64,000 nucleotides of DNA from Gemella haemolysans ATCC 10379 (GCF_000173915.1 NZ_ACDZ02000006.1:116992-180991), one strand, 5' to 3'; numbered from the stretch's first letter, positions 1-11,404 are shown. The notes: generated from the letters alone by a model not told the origin. Made by a program: numbers and translations.

Positions 1-1
1 C

Positions 2-505
2 CTTATAGACCAGCATGCCGCTGCAGAAAGATATAATTATGAGAAATTACAACGTGAATTTATTGAAAGAAAGAATTATAAAAAACAGATGTTAATACCG
101 CTTATGTTTGATTTTTCTGTAGAAGAAGCGGCTGAGGTTCGAAATAATTTGGAAAAATTTGAAGAACTTGGTATTGTTTTTGAGGAGTTTGGAGATAATT
201 CTTATGTTGTTCGTGAATTTCCTGGTTGGATAGAAGAAGATGAAGAGCAAATGATAAAAATTATTGTTGAGAAGGTTCTTAGAAAAAACAATATAACTTT
301 CAACGAATTAAGAAATGATGCAATTGCTATGGCAAGTTGTAAAATGTCTATAAAAGCAAATCAAGTTCTTACAGATGTCGAGATGAATAAGGTTATTAGT
401 GATCTTTATGAATGTAAGAATCCATTTACATGTCCACATGGACGTCCGATAATTACAAAAATGGAGAAAAAAGATTTAGAAAAAATGTTTAAGCGTATAG
501 TGTAG
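2..505 (+). CDS. mutL: DNA mismatch repair protein MutL, C-terminal end (5' truncated by window)
   Basis: The frame is open from base 2, so the visible ORF is only the 3' part of a longer gene. The first residues contain DQHAAAERYNYE, an exact match to the MutL endonuclease motif DQHA(X)2E(X)4E, which binds the metal that supports strand nicking. Further on are an ACK triplet and CPHGRP, the other conserved metal-site motifs of the MutL C-terminal dimerisation/endonuclease domain. MutL links MutS mismatch recognition to nicking of the daughter strand. The ATG at 89 lies inside the domain and is not a start. miaA follows after 8 bases, as in the mutS-mutL-miaA order common in Firmicutes. Confidence 0.93.
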   Translation, partial: LIDQHAAAERYNYEKLQREFIERKNYKKQMLIPLMFDFSVEEAAEVRNNLEKFEELGIVFEEFGDNSYVVREFPGWIEEDEEQMIKIIVEKVLRKNNITFNELRNDAIAMASCKMSIKANQVLTDVEMNKVISDLYECKNPFTCPHGRPIITKMEKKDLEKMFKRIV

Positions 506-513
506 GAGGTAAG

Positions 514-1407
514 ATGAAAAAAATACCTTTAATAGCGATAGTAGGACCAACTGCAGTTGGGAAAACGGCACTTAGTATTGACCTGGCAAAAGAGTTCAAC
601 TGTGAAATAATCTCTATAGATAGTGTTCAAATTTATAAAAAGTTTGATATAGGTTCTGCAAAGGTGAAAAAAGAAGAAATGGATGGGGTAGTTCATCACC
701 TAATAGACGAACTAGAACCTACTGATACATGTTCTGTCTATGATTTTCAAAAACTTGCACGTAAGAAAATTGAAGAAATACATGCTCGAGGTAAGATGCC
801 TTTATTAATCGGTGGAACTGGTTTTTATATGAATGCTGTTCTAAATAACTATGAGTTTACTGATTTAGAGGAAAAAACTTATGATATTGATGTCGATATG
901 GCAAGAGAATATCTAAAAGTGAACTATCCAGATACCTATAATACGATTGACTTAGAAAATCATCGCCGTGTAATTAATGCATATAATTATGTGATGAATG
1001 AAAAGAAAAGTGTAACGGCAAACAACAATGGAGATACCGTTCTGGATTGTTATAATCCATTTTTAATAGTTCTTAATACCGATAGAGAAGTTCTATACAA
1101 TCGCATTAATAAGCGTGTTGAATTGATGTTTGAAGAAGGGCTTGAGCAAGAAGTTAAAGAAATTATAGAAGAATATGGTCTAGAACTGCAAGCTCTAGGA
1201 GCAATAGGGTATAAGGAGATGATTCCGTATCTTAATGGTAATGTTTCTAAAGAAGATACTATTGCAGCTATTTCTCAGAATTCACGCCGTTATGCAAAAC
1301 GTCAATTAACATGGTTCAGAAATAAAATGGATGGAACTTGGTATGATACCGCCAATGACGAACTTTTGGCAGATGTTATAAAAGACATCAAAGGGAAATT
1401 TAATTAA
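514..1407 (+). CDS. miaA: tRNA dimethylallyltransferase MiaA
   Basis: Transfers a dimethylallyl group to N6 of A37 in tRNAs that read UNN codons. The P-loop GPTAVGKTALS is at residues 11-21 and the family motif DSVQIYK near residue 37. GGTGFYMNAVL lies near residue 98 and the tail has the RRYAKRQLTWFRN motif typical of IPP transferases. At 297 aa the length is slightly short but normal for the family. The start is preceded by TAGGAGG at 5-7 bases. It lies 8 bases after mutL, so the two are probably one operon. Confidence 0.95.
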   Translation: MKKIPLIAIVGPTAVGKTALSIDLAKEFNCEIISIDSVQIYKKFDIGSAKVKKEEMDGVVHHLIDELEPTDTCSVYDFQKLARKKIEEIHARGKMPLLIGGTGFYMNAVLNNYEFTDLEEKTYDIDVDMAREYLKVNYPDTYNTIDLENHRRVINAYNYVMNEKKSVTANNNGDTVLDCYNPFLIVLNTDREVLYNRINKRVELMFEEGLEQEVKEIIEEYGLELQALGAIGYKEMIPYLNGNVSKEDTIAAISQNSRRYAKRQLTWFRNKMDGTWYDTANDELLADVIKDIKGKFN

Positions 1408-1428
1408 AAAATTATATAGATGATTGTC

Positions 1429-1466
1429 TAAGGCTTGAAAAGTAAATTTTTCAAGCCTTATTTTAA
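1429..1466 (+). terminator. Rho-independent terminator after miaA
   Basis: A 13-bp perfect stem (TAAGGCTTGAAAA with its complement, 1429-1460) is followed by a T-rich tail. It ends the mutL-miaA transcript. Confidence 0.85.
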
Positions 1467-1635
1467 ATTTATAACAATATAAAATTTATTATATAATAGA
1501 TATAACTTTGGTTTTAGAAAAATTTGATAGGGAATTTTAAAAATATTTTATTAGGTTTTCTAATTTAACTAGAGTTTTTATTCGTTATGTGCTAAACTAG
1601 TAATACTAAAGATTCTCAGGAAGTAGGAGGAGAAG

Positions 1636-3294
1636 ATGAATTCATTTAAATATCTTAAGCCGAAGTTATTTAGTGTAATGAAAAATTATACAAGGGAACA
1701 ATGCTTAAAAGATATAATTGCTGGTTTGATAGTAGCTGTTATAGCATTGCCTTTATCGATTGCTTTGGCGATTGCATCTGGGGTTAATCCGGAACAAGGT
1801 CTTTATACTGCGATTATAGCAGGTTTTTTTATTTCATTTTTAGGTGGAAGTAGGGTTCAAATTGGTGGACCTACAGCTGCTTTTGTTGTTATTATATATG
1901 GAATAATAGCTGAACATGGAATTGCAGGATTAACTGTGGCAACCCTTATGGCAGGAGTTATGTTAATTCTAATGGGGTTATTTCATTTTGGGGACTTAAT
2001 CAAATTTATTCCTAAAACAATTACTATTGGTTTCACGTTAGGGATTGCTATGGGAATAGTAGTTGGTCAGGTGAAAGATTTCCTAGGATTAAGTATGGGA
2101 GCAGTTCCGGCAGAATTTGTTGGAAAATTAGTAGCTTACGGGCATAATATAAAAAGTATTAGTTTTGTCACTTTAGCGATAGGATTACTTGCTATACTAA
2201 TTCAAATATTTTGGCCAAAGGTATCTAAGAAAATACCGGGTTCTTTAATCGCAATACTGGTTACAACATTTTTAGTAGCTATTTTCAAATTGCCGGTTAA
2301 AACTATTGGTGATCTATATACGATTAAAGCAGGGCTTCCTAGCTTTACAATGCCTACAATTTCATTTTCATTAATTAGAGAAATGATTTTACCAGCATTT
2401 ACAATCGCGATATTGGCCGCTATAGAATCACTATTATCTGCTGTAGTATCTGATGGTATGACAGGAAGTAAGCATAAATCAAATGCAGAGTTAGTAGCCC
2501 AAGGTGTAGGGAACTTTATGTCGGCACTTTTTGGAGGAATACCTGCAACAGGTGCAATTGCGAGAACGGCAGCTAACGTAAAAAATGGTGGTAGAACACC
2601 AGTAGCTGGAATGGTACATGCATTTACTCTGTTATTAATACTGTTATTTTTAATGCCATATGCATCATATATACCGATGAGTTGCTTGGCTGCTATATTA
2701 ATAATCGTAGGATATAATATGAGTGGATGGCGCACTTGCGTACGTATGATGAAAACTGCACCGAAAAGTGATATAGCCGTTTTAATTATCACTTTCTTAT
2801 TAACATTATTCTTCGATTTAGTAATTGCGATAGAATTCGGTATGGTACTAGCTGCGTTCTTATTCTTAAAACGTATGTCTGATATTGCAGAAGTTAGGCA
2901 ATGGACTTACAAAGGTTTATCTGATGAAGATAAACTGTCAGAAGAAGTTGATCTAAAATATGTTCCTAAAAATACAATTGTCTATGAAATTTTTGGAGCA
3001 TTATTCTTCGGAGCAGCCAATGTATTTACTAACTTTGAACACGGAGAAGGAAAGAATGTTCTGATAATAAGAATGCGTAATGTTCCTGTTATGGACATTT
3101 CGGGATTAGAGGTATTAGAGGAAATATTGGAAACTTGTAAAAAACGTGGATTAACACTAATATTATCGCACGTAAATGAGCAGCCTTATCATGTTATGGA
3201 AAAAGCTGGGTTTATCGAGAAAATTGGTAAAGAAAATCTATGTGAAAATATCGATGCATCTTTAGAAAGAGCAGAGAAGTTAGGGAAAATTTAA
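1636..3294 (+). CDS. SulP family anion transporter with STAS domain
   Basis: An inner-membrane carrier of the SulP/SLC26 family, usually for sulfate, bicarbonate or dicarboxylates. Residues 25-410 hold about a dozen hydrophobic segments, with the signature GGPTAAFVVIIYG near residue 76 and IPATGAIARTAANVKNGGRTP near 300. Residues 435-550 form a cytoplasmic STAS domain. The start has GTAGGAGGAGAAG just upstream. The gene stands alone between two terminators. A possible extended -10 (TGCTAAACT, about 1590-1598) lies upstream without a clear -35. The substrate cannot be told from sequence; sulfate permease is only the default label. Confidence 0.88.
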   Translation: MNSFKYLKPKLFSVMKNYTREQCLKDIIAGLIVAVIALPLSIALAIASGVNPEQGLYTAIIAGFFISFLGGSRVQIGGPTAAFVVIIYGIIAEHGIAGLTVATLMAGVMLILMGLFHFGDLIKFIPKTITIGFTLGIAMGIVVGQVKDFLGLSMGAVPAEFVGKLVAYGHNIKSISFVTLAIGLLAILIQIFWPKVSKKIPGSLIAILVTTFLVAIFKLPVKTIGDLYTIKAGLPSFTMPTISFSLIREMILPAFTIAILAAIESLLSAVVSDGMTGSKHKSNAELVAQGVGNFMSALFGGIPATGAIARTAANVKNGGRTPVAGMVHAFTLLLILLFLMPYASYIPMSCLAAILIIVGYNMSGWRTCVRMMKTAPKSDIAVLIITFLLTLFFDLVIAIEFGMVLAAFLFLKRMSDIAEVRQWTYKGLSDEDKLSEEVDLKYVPKNTIVYEIFGALFFGAANVFTNFEHGEGKNVLIIRMRNVPVMDISGLEVLEEILETCKKRGLTLILSHVNEQPYHVMEKAGFIEKIGKENLCENIDASLERAEKLGKI

Positions 3295-3316
3295 ATATAT
3301 AAAGTTTAGTTTATGT

Positions 3317-3368
3317 AAAAATAACTTTCTTGGAATTTATAATTAAAATTCGAAGAAAGTTATTTTTT
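3317..3368 (+). terminator. Terminator after SulP gene
   Basis: Long inverted repeat AAATAACTTTCTT...AAGAAAGTTATTT with an AT-rich loop and a T-run. Confidence 0.8.
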
Positions 3369-4027
3369 ATAATTAAAAAGGATGTTTTTTAAGAAAAAAT
3401 TTTATTTGAGAATAGATAGCCGGATTTTTATTTTAGATTATTAATAGCCGTAGTTGTGTAAATATTTTATAAGAAAGAAAATATAAAATTATAATCTGAA
3501 AGACACAATTATATACTTCATTAAGGATAAATAATATCTCCATTAGGTATTATGCTTTTACTTTAAAAGTTTTTATAACTTATATTATTTTATTAAATAT
3601 TATACTAGTTTAAATCTTTAATAATAAATTTATTTTTGTGTATTTCTTAAAAGATGTATATCTAATTTTTGATTAATTTATTATCTAAGTATTTAATTAT
3701 AAATATTTTAAAAGAAGTTACCGTTAAGATGTTCTTTGATAGAAATTATGTGGAAATAGAAAATAACAAGTTATTTATTATAAATATTAAAATATATTTC
3801 AATTAAAATCTAAAACATTTCCATTTAAAATATTCTAATATAAAATTATATTTATTTAATTTATGTATATGTAAGTTTTCGGAAAGTTGATGTAATAATA
3901 TTTATTTAATTTCATACAGGAAAATATATATTTTATTAGAAAATATTATTTGTTTACTTTTTATTAGTGTGTTAAACTATATTAGAAAAGTTCTATTTTC
4001 ACGAAAAATTAAGGAGGAGAAAATTAC
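3369..4027. other. Gene-free, very AT-rich upstream region of the adhesin
   Basis: About 650 bases with no credible ORF carrying a ribosome site. It holds the adhesin promoter at its right end. No repeat, tRNA or clear structured RNA was recognised in the rest. Confidence 0.6.
3950..3978 (+). promoter_or_regulatory. Probable promoter of the giant adhesin gene
   Basis: TTGTTT (3950-3955), a 17-base spacer and TAAACT (3973-3978), followed about 30 bases later by AAGGAGGAG and the GTG start at 4028. Confidence 0.5.
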
Positions 4028-5466
4028 GTGATAGGAAAAAACAACCAAAAATTAAAGAATAAAAAAGAAGGGGTAAAAATAGAAAGTTATTCAATTAAAA
4101 AATTCAAAGTTGGAGCAGCTTCTGTCGTTATAGGTGCCAGTATCTTCTTTGGTGCTGCTGGGATAGCTAATGCTGGAGAAGTATCTGGGGAGAAAACAGA
4201 AAAAAATATAGCTGGTGAGAAAGCAAACAGTTCAAATGATGAAAAAACAGATGTTCTAAATAATAAAATCTCAACAGAAAAAGAAGTCAAAAAACCTATT
4301 AAAAAAGAGGAAGTATCAACTGATGCTACTCCAGCAGAAAAAACAGATGCTAATGCAGATAAAAAAGTAGAGAAAAAGGCATTAGATAAAAATACATTAA
4401 AAACTAATATTGAAAAAGTAGAGGAGTTGCTAGAAAAAATAAATAAAGAAAAAGCCTCTGCTTCTACTCTAGCAGCTATTAAAATAGATTTAGAGAATGC
4501 TAAAAATATACTTAACAGTACTAGTGCTGAGCTAACACAAGCCGAAATTGATGCACTAGCTAAAAAACTTAGTGAGAAAATCTTTGTATTATCTTCAATG
4601 CCGAAGGCTAATACTCCTGAAAAGGTAGTAAAAGAAGGAGAAAATACAATTGCTAATACTGGATCTCGTGATTCACGAAATCGTCAAAGTATAGGTGAAG
4701 GTACACACTTTAGAGCAGATGGTCAAGTTAGTTCAGGAGCCTTAGCAAATATTAAATATTTTGCTTCTGTTGATCCTAATGACAACGGTGGTCGAAGAAC
4801 TCGAAATAATGAGCCAGAGTTTACAAAAAATAAAACAGATATTAAAGCCTATTATGTGCAAGATAGTGAAGGTAAATGGATTGTTTATGATGTGTTCTTC
4901 AATAATGACGGAAGAAAGATGACAGGTAGTAGTTATCAACAACACTATTATTTCCAAGCTCCGTTTAACATCATGGATCCATCCAATACAGTAAAAGATT
5001 TAACATTTACACGTTACCGTAATACCGGAGGTAGAAGGCTTTCAGATGGATTCCAAGGATTTGAACAATATGGAAATACTGCGACAATCACAAACCCATG
5101 GAGTCAGCAATATAGAATTTTTAATGCAGATAGGGATACGTTTTATGATCCAAACTCAGGGGTGAATCGTGATAATCAAAGATGGGATGTATTTAAAAAT
5201 AACCAATATGATCCTACTCTAAACCAACTTCCTAAAGATAAAAATGGTAATTATCCAAGAGCGTCTTACCATTTAGGGCTAGATGTGAGAAGAGAAAGTA
5301 CTGATTATGCAGTACATATGCATGCGAAAATCAAGCTGAAAAATGATATTACTGAAGCTGAGGCGAATGCTTATGGACGTGCATATGCAGCATCAGTAAC
5401 AAAAGCATCAGGTACTAATCAGTCATATATTATGGGGACGTTAGGGACAAGTTTAACTCCAAGAGA

Positions 5467-7815
5467 TACAACACCACCTACGATTACGGCAAATAATGCT
5501 ACAGTAACAAGCCGTGAGCAAATCACGCCTATTTCAGTAACAGCTGAAGATAATAGAGGCGGAGTTGGAATGCGTGATAATAATCCAATTGAAGTGTCGG
5601 GATTGCCATCAGGATTAACATATGCGAATAATCGAATTACTGGAACGCCGACAGGAGCTCCAGGAAATAGTACAGTAACGATTAAAGCCTATGACAAAAA
5701 TGGAAATATGGCTACAAAAACAATCACAATTACAGTACGAAGCCAAGCAGACACTCACAATCCAACAGGAGCAGGATTAACTGTAAATCAAGGTCAAGTT
5801 ATTTCAGATGATGCTGTAAAAGCAAAAGTAAGTAACTATGCACCTGGAACATTAACAGTTGTAAGCAAACCATCAACAGCTAATCCAGGAAACGTTGGGA
5901 ATGCGGTAGTGAAAGTAACATACCCAGATGGTTCGTCTGAAAATGTAAATGTACCAGTTACAGTATTAGAAGCACCAGATACACAAGCTCCAACATTAGC
6001 AATTACACCAGCTAATCAAACAGTAGTTGAAGGACAAACTGTAACCTTTATAGTAACAGCGAGAGATAATAAAATTGTTAATCTTGATGCTAATGATTTT
6101 CTAACAAAATATGGTACTAGGGTCTTTTCAGGGAAAGCATCTGTAACTTCACCAACAGACACTGATACTGAAAAAATAAGACGAATTACGATTACAACAA
6201 CGGCAGAAGACGTTGGTAAGACTAATACAATTACTTTTAATGCTACGGATAATGCTAATCACAGAGCGACACCAGTGAGCTTTACTTTTACTGTAACTAA
6301 ACGTGACAATATACCACCAACAATCACAGCAGGTGATGCTACAGTAACGAGCCGTGAACAAATCACTCCAATTTCAGTAACAGCGGTGGATAACCCAGGA
6401 GGAGTAGGATTACGAGATAATAATCCGATTGAAGTAACAGGATTGCCAGCAGGATTAACATATGCGAATAATCGAATTACAGGAACACCAACCGGAGCGC
6501 CTGGAAATAGTACAGTAACGATTAAAGCTCATGACAAAAATGGAAATACTGCTACAAAAACAATCACGATTACAGTACGAAGCCAAGCAGACGCTCATAA
6601 TCCAACAGGAACAGGATTAACTGTAAACCAAAACCATACAATTACAGATGCAGAATTAAAAGCAAAAGTAAGTAACTTTGCACCAGGAACATTATCAATT
6701 GTAAGTAAACCATCAACAGCAACAGCTGGAAATGCCGGAAATGCGGTAGTAAAAGTAACATACCCAGATGGAACGTTTGACAATGTAAATGTACCAGTTA
6801 CAGTAACAGACGTAATAGGACCAACAATTACAGCAAATAATGCTACAGTAACAAGCCGTGAACAAATCACTCCAATTCCAGTAACAGCTGTAGATAATAC
6901 AGGCGGGGTTGGAATGCGTCAAAATAATCCGATTGAAGTAACAGGATTACCAGCAGGATTAACATATTCAAACGGACGAATTACGGGAACACCAACAGGA
7001 CCAGCAGGAAATAGTACAGTAACGATTAAGGCATATGATAGAAACAATACGCCAACAACAAAAACAATCACAATTACAGTACGAAGCCAAGCAGACGTTC
7101 ATAATCCAACAGGATCAGGATTAACTGTAAACCAAAACCATACAATTACAGATGCAGAATTAAAAGCAAAAGTAAGTAACTTTGCACCTGGAACATTATC
7201 GATTGTAAGTAAGCCGTCAACAACTAGAGCAGGAAGTGCCGGAAATGCGGTAGTGAAAGTAACATACCCAGATGGAACATTTGACAATGTAAATGTACCA
7301 GTTACAGTAACAGACGTAACAGGACCAACAATCAAAGCAAGCGGAGCAACGGTAACAAACAGAGAACCAATCCCGGAAATTCCAGTAACAGCCGTGGATA
7401 ATACTGGTGGAGTAGGAATGCGTGACAATAATCCGATAGTAGTAACAGATTTACCAGCAGGATTAACGTTCACAAATGGTAAAATTACAGGAACACCGAC
7501 TGGAACAGCAGGAACAAAACGAGTAACTATCACTGCTTATGATAAAAACAATACGCCAACAACAAAAGTAATTGAAATTGTTGTACAAGAACAAAAAGTT
7601 AAATACAATCCAACAGGAGAAACATTAACAGTTCCTTATAACCATAAAATTACGGATGATGAAGTGAAGGTAAAAGTACAAAACTTTGGTCCAGGAACAT
7701 TAACGGTACAAAGTAAACCGTCAACAAATACATCAGGTAATGTAGGAAACGCAGTAGTAATCGTAACTTATCCAGATGGCTCAACAGAAACAGTAGATGT
7801 TCCAGTAGTAGTTGG
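5467..7815 (+). repeat. Four tandem Ig-like (GLPxGLT...ITGTPTG) plus YPDG-type domain pairs
   Basis: Each pair has an Ig-like unit of about 90 aa with GLPAGLTYxNxRITGTPTG, then a unit of about 72 aa with NPTGxGLTVNQ...VKVTYPDG. Ig-like units begin near 5467, 6313, 6820 and 7321, and YPDG units near 5753, 6595, 7096 and 7600. A single divergent beta-sandwich-like domain (5974-6303) interrupts pair 1 and pair 2. These form the stalk of the adhesin. Confidence 0.8.
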
Positions 7816-7831
7816 ACGTCCAAATAAAGAT

Positions 7832-8936
7832 GATTACACACCGAAGTACAATGATGGAAGTGGAAAACCAGGAGAATCAGTAGGCATCCCAGTAAGTGAA
7901 GCAAACGGAAAAACAATTCCAGCAGGAACAACATACACAAGCTTAACACCAGGAGTAGTCACAGTAGATGGCAAAGGAAAAGTAACAGTAACAATTCCAG
8001 CAGATAAGAACCCAGGTGATAAAGTAACAGGAAAAGTTCTAGTAAGATACCCAGATGGATCAGAAGAAGAAGTACCAGTAACTGTAACAGTTACAGACAA
8101 AGATAAAGATATCTACACACCAAAATATGAAGATGGTAATGGAAAACCAGGAACTAAGGTAGAAATTCCATTGAAAGAAGAAAATGGAAAAGAGATTCCA
8201 GCAGGAACAACATACACAAGCTTAACACCAGGAGTAGTCACAGTAGATGACAAAGGAAAAGTAACAGTAACAATTCCAGCAGATAAGAACCCAGGTGATA
8301 AAGTAACAGGAAAAGTTCTAGTAAGATACCCAGATGGATCAGAAGAAGAAGTACCAGTAACAGTAACAGTTACAGACAAAGATAAAGATATCTACACACC
8401 AAAATATGAAGATGGTAAAGGAAAACCAGGAACTAAGGTAGAAATTCCATTGAAAGAAGAAAATGGAAAAGAGATTCCAACAGGTACAACGTATGAAAGT
8501 GACCAACCAGGAGTAATCACAGTAGATAACAAAGGAAAAGTAACAGTAACAATCCCAGGGGATAAGAAACCAGGAGATAAGATTACAGGTAAGATTACAG
8601 TAACATATCCAGACGGATCTAAAGAAGAAGTCCCAGTAACAGTTACAGTAGGAGAACAAGACAAAGATATCTACATACCGAAGTATGATGAAGGAAAAGG
8701 AAAACCAGGATCTAAAGTGGAAATTCCATTAACAGAAGGAAATGGTAAGAAAATTCCCGATAGGAACAACATTTGAAAGTGATAAACCAGGAATAATCAC
8801 AGTAGATAAAGATGGAAAAGTAACAGTAACAATTCCAGAAGGAGCAAAACCAGGTGATAAAGTTACAGGAAAAGTAACAGTGACATATCCAGATGGATCT
8901 AAAGAAGATGTTCACAGTAAATGTAACAGTAACAAC
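7832..8936 (+). repeat. Four 279-bp Rib/alpha-type stalk repeats
   Basis: Units start at 7832, 8111, 8390 and 8669, an exact 279-bp (93-aa) period. Each has YTPKYxDGxGKPG...VPVTVTV with a central YPDGS motif, as in Rib/alpha/Esp surface repeats. The fourth unit carries the first two frameshifts. Confidence 0.85.
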
Positions 8937-8940
8937 GCCA

Positions 8941-10296
8941 GCGAAACTTACTCCAACAGTAGAGTTGGAACAAAATCCAAATACAGGAGACGTAACAGTA
9001 ACACCTAAGAAACCAGATGGATCAACGTATCCACCGGGAACTAAGGTAGAAATTCCAGGTAAGAATGGAAACACGATCACTGTAACAATTGGAGAGGATG
9101 GTAAAGGAACAGTACCAAATAGTGACTTACCAGATAGGAAAGTACCAGGAGTAGCTAGAATAACAGAACCAGGTAAACCAACAGTAGAAGTACCAGTGGT
9201 AACAACACCAGCGAAACTTACTCCAACAGTTGAGTTAGAACAAGATCCTAAGACTGGAGATGTAACAGTAACACCTAAGAAACCAGATGGGTCAACGTAT
9301 CCACCAGGAACTAAGGTAGAAATTCCAGGTAAGGATGGAAACACGATCACTGTAACAATTGGAGAGGATGGTAAAGGAACAGTACCAAATAATGACTTAC
9401 CAGAAGGAAAAGTACCAGGAGTAGCTAAGATAACAGAACCAGGAAAACCAACAGTAGAGGTACCAGTGGTAACAACGCCAGCGAAACTTACACCAACAGT
9501 AGAGTTGGAACAAAATCCAAATACAGGAGACGTAACAGTAACACCTAAGAAACCAGATGGATCAACGTATCCACCAGGAACTAAGGTAGAAATTCCAGGT
9601 AAGAATGGAAATATAATCACTGTAACAATTGGAGAAGACGGTAAAGGAACAGTACCAAATAATGACTTACCAGATGTAAAAGTACCAGGAGTAGCTAGAA
9701 TAACAGAACCAGGTAAACCAACAGTAGAAGTACCAGTGGTAACAACCCCAGCGAAACTTACTCCAACAGTTGAGTTAGAACAAGATACCTAAGACTGGAG
9801 ATGTAACAGTAACACCTAAGAAACCAGATGGATCAACATATCCACCGGGAACTAAGGTAGAAATTCCAGGTAAGGTAAGGATGGAAACACGATCACTGTA
9901 ACAATTGGAGAGGATGGAAAAGGAACAGTACCAAACAATGACTTACCAGATGGGAAAGTACCAGGGGTAGCTAAGATAACAGAACCAGGTAAACCAACAG
10001 TAGAGGTACCAGTGGTAACAACACCAGCGAAACTTACTCCAACAGTTGAGTTAGAACAAGATCCTAAGACTGGAGATGTAACAGTAACACCTAAGAAACC
10101 AGATGGATCAACATATCCACCGGGAACTAAGGTAGAAATTCCAGGTAAGAATGGAAACACAATCACTGTAACAATTGGAGAAGATGGTAAAGGAACAGTA
10201 CCAAATAGTGACTTACCAGATGTAAAAGTACCAGGAGTAGCTAGAATAACAGAACCAGGCAAACCAACAGTAGAGGTACCAGTGGTAACAACCCCA
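8941..10296 (+). repeat. Five 270-bp near-identical adhesin repeats
   Basis: The anchor GCGAAACTTA occurs at 8941, 9211, 9481, 9751 and 10027, and its variant GCGAAGATTA at 10297. The period is exactly 270 bp (90 aa) except for copy four, which is 276 bp because it carries the +1 and +5 insertions. Each unit reads TPAKLTPTVELEQ...PGKPTVEVPVV. Confidence 0.9.
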
Positions 10297-10562
10297 GCGA
10301 AGATTAGAGCATCTGAAAAAGGTGAACTACAATCACAAAAATTATCAGACAACAAAGAAAATCCAACAGTTAATAAATCTACAAAACGATTAGCAAATAC
10401 TGGTGAATCTGAAACAAATACAGGTTTAGCAGGATTAGGATTAGCTATGTTAGGAAGTCTGCTAGCGGTTGCCAAAAAACGTAGAGAAGATAAAGAATAA
10501 TTTTTAGATAAATTGACGAAAAATAGTTTTGAGAATATTTCAAAGCGATAGTCTAAAGAAAG

Positions 10563-10598
10563 TCCAAGGTATGAAAATTTTTATACCTTGGATTTTAA
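10563..10598 (+). terminator. Terminator after the adhesin
   Basis: Perfect 10-bp stem TCCAAGGTAT/ATACCTTGGA followed by TTTTAATT. Confidence 0.85.
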
Positions 10599-10930
10599 TT
10601 GGTTATTAATCAATTTTCCAGAACAAAGAACAATATAATTACTTATTGTGTTCATTTTTTCAATTTAAGTTTAATTTTATTTATAGTCTAAAGTTCATAT
10701 AAGGTATATCGGATATAATATAAACATAACAAAACTTAATAATATTTTTTTTCATAATATATGGGACTGATTATTTTATCAGTCCCTTTCTCCATTTTTT
10801 GGATACTTATATACTGGTTGATATAGTTTATGAGAAAGATTAATTCATAAAATTTATTTATACGAGTTATATATGGGTAATTTTTTGTTCAGGTAATATA
10901 GTATAGTAAAACTGAGTGGAGGTGAATATT
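10599..10930. other. Gene-free spacer with one stem-loop
   Basis: Contains a stem-loop at 10763-10786 (GGGACTGAT/ATCAGTCCC) followed by TTTCTCC, and an isolated TATAAT at 10714-10719 without a good -35. It could be a second terminator or a very short RNA. Nothing else was recognised. Confidence 0.45.
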
Positions 10931-11281
10931 ATGAATTCAGAAATTTTATTAGAAGTATTTCCGTTAATATTCTGTATTTTTTACTTGATGGTATTTGGAA
11001 TATCTAGAGAAATGATAAAGAGAGAGAACGTACTTTTAGTAAAGTTATCAGATGAAGAGATAGAGCAGATTGGTATTAAGAATAGCAACTCGAGAATATT
11101 CTGGATGTAAGATCTAGGAGCGCTAATTGTGTGTTGTATTTATCTGATTATTTCTATAGTAAATAAAGGATTATTGATAGGTTTCTTTGGAGAAACAATA
11201 AATAAAGTAATAAATTCTATTATTATTGTTATTATATTATTACCATATTTATTGGAACGTATTAATGTTATTCGTCGCTAA
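10931..11281 (+). pseudogene. Small membrane protein interrupted by one in-frame TAA
   Basis: The ATG at 10931 has GGAGGTG 8 bases upstream and is preferred over an upstream start at 10916. The frame runs 59 codons to TAA at 11108-11110, then continues open in the same frame for 56 more codons to TAA at 11279-11281. Without the internal stop the product is about 116 aa with three hydrophobic segments: one at its start (ILLEVFPLIFCIFYLMVFGI), a second just after the stop (ALIVCCIYLIISIV) and a third near the end (SIIIVIILLPYLL). The downstream half looks coding, since its hydrophobic pattern continues. The family was not recognised and no function is proposed. A terminator follows directly. 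Confidence 0.65.
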
Positions 11282-11352
11282 AATAAGATAAAATAAAGAA
11301 TAGTGAATAAATAGTCCTCTGTGATTTTAGATGGAAATTTAATAAAAATTTA

Positions 11353-11391
11353 AGACAATTGGTAAAATATTTACTGATTGTCTATTTTTGT
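11353..11391 (+). terminator. Terminator after the small membrane gene
   Basis: A 14-bp stem (11353-11366 with 11370-11383, two G-U pairs) with a tight loop and ATTTTTGTG tail. Confidence 0.8.
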
Positions 11392-11404
11392 GAAAACTAA
11401 ATTA

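Larger units (their letters stand above)
4028..10500 (+). pseudogene. Giant YSIRK-type, sortase-anchored repeat adhesin, frameshifted four times
   Basis: The GTG start follows AAGGAGGAG. After a charged N-terminus comes a YSIRK-type signal (YSIKKFKVGAASVVIGASIF, residues 22-41), then a Lys/Glu-rich stretch and an alpha-helical segment (about 115-190). A non-repetitive A domain (about 210-470) resembles SasC/FmtB-like adhesin heads. Four Ig-like/Rib-like tandem pairs, four 93-aa Rib/alpha-type units and five 90-aa units follow. The end has LANTG, a hydrophobic segment and KKRRE, a sortase sorting signal with Ala in place of the usual Pro. The frame is open at 4028-8776, about 8742-8915, 8893-9792 and 10012-10500. 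Breaks are an extra C at 8756-8758, an extra A near 8914, an extra A near 9787 and a duplicated TAAGG at 9871-9880. Removing these 8 bases gives one 2,154-aa protein, so this is one gene. Whether the lesions are real or repeat-assembly errors cannot be decided here. Confidence 0.85.

Noticed and set aside
8712..9620. Long minus-strand ORF opposite the adhesin repeats
   Set aside because: It is the reverse reading of tandem coding repeats; low complexity and no ribosome site. The same holds for 55691-56401 and 63554-63886.
8750..9885. Programmed frameshifting in the adhesin
   Set aside because: Four sites with no slippery heptamer plus structure; each is an added base or bases relative to the neighbouring repeat copies.
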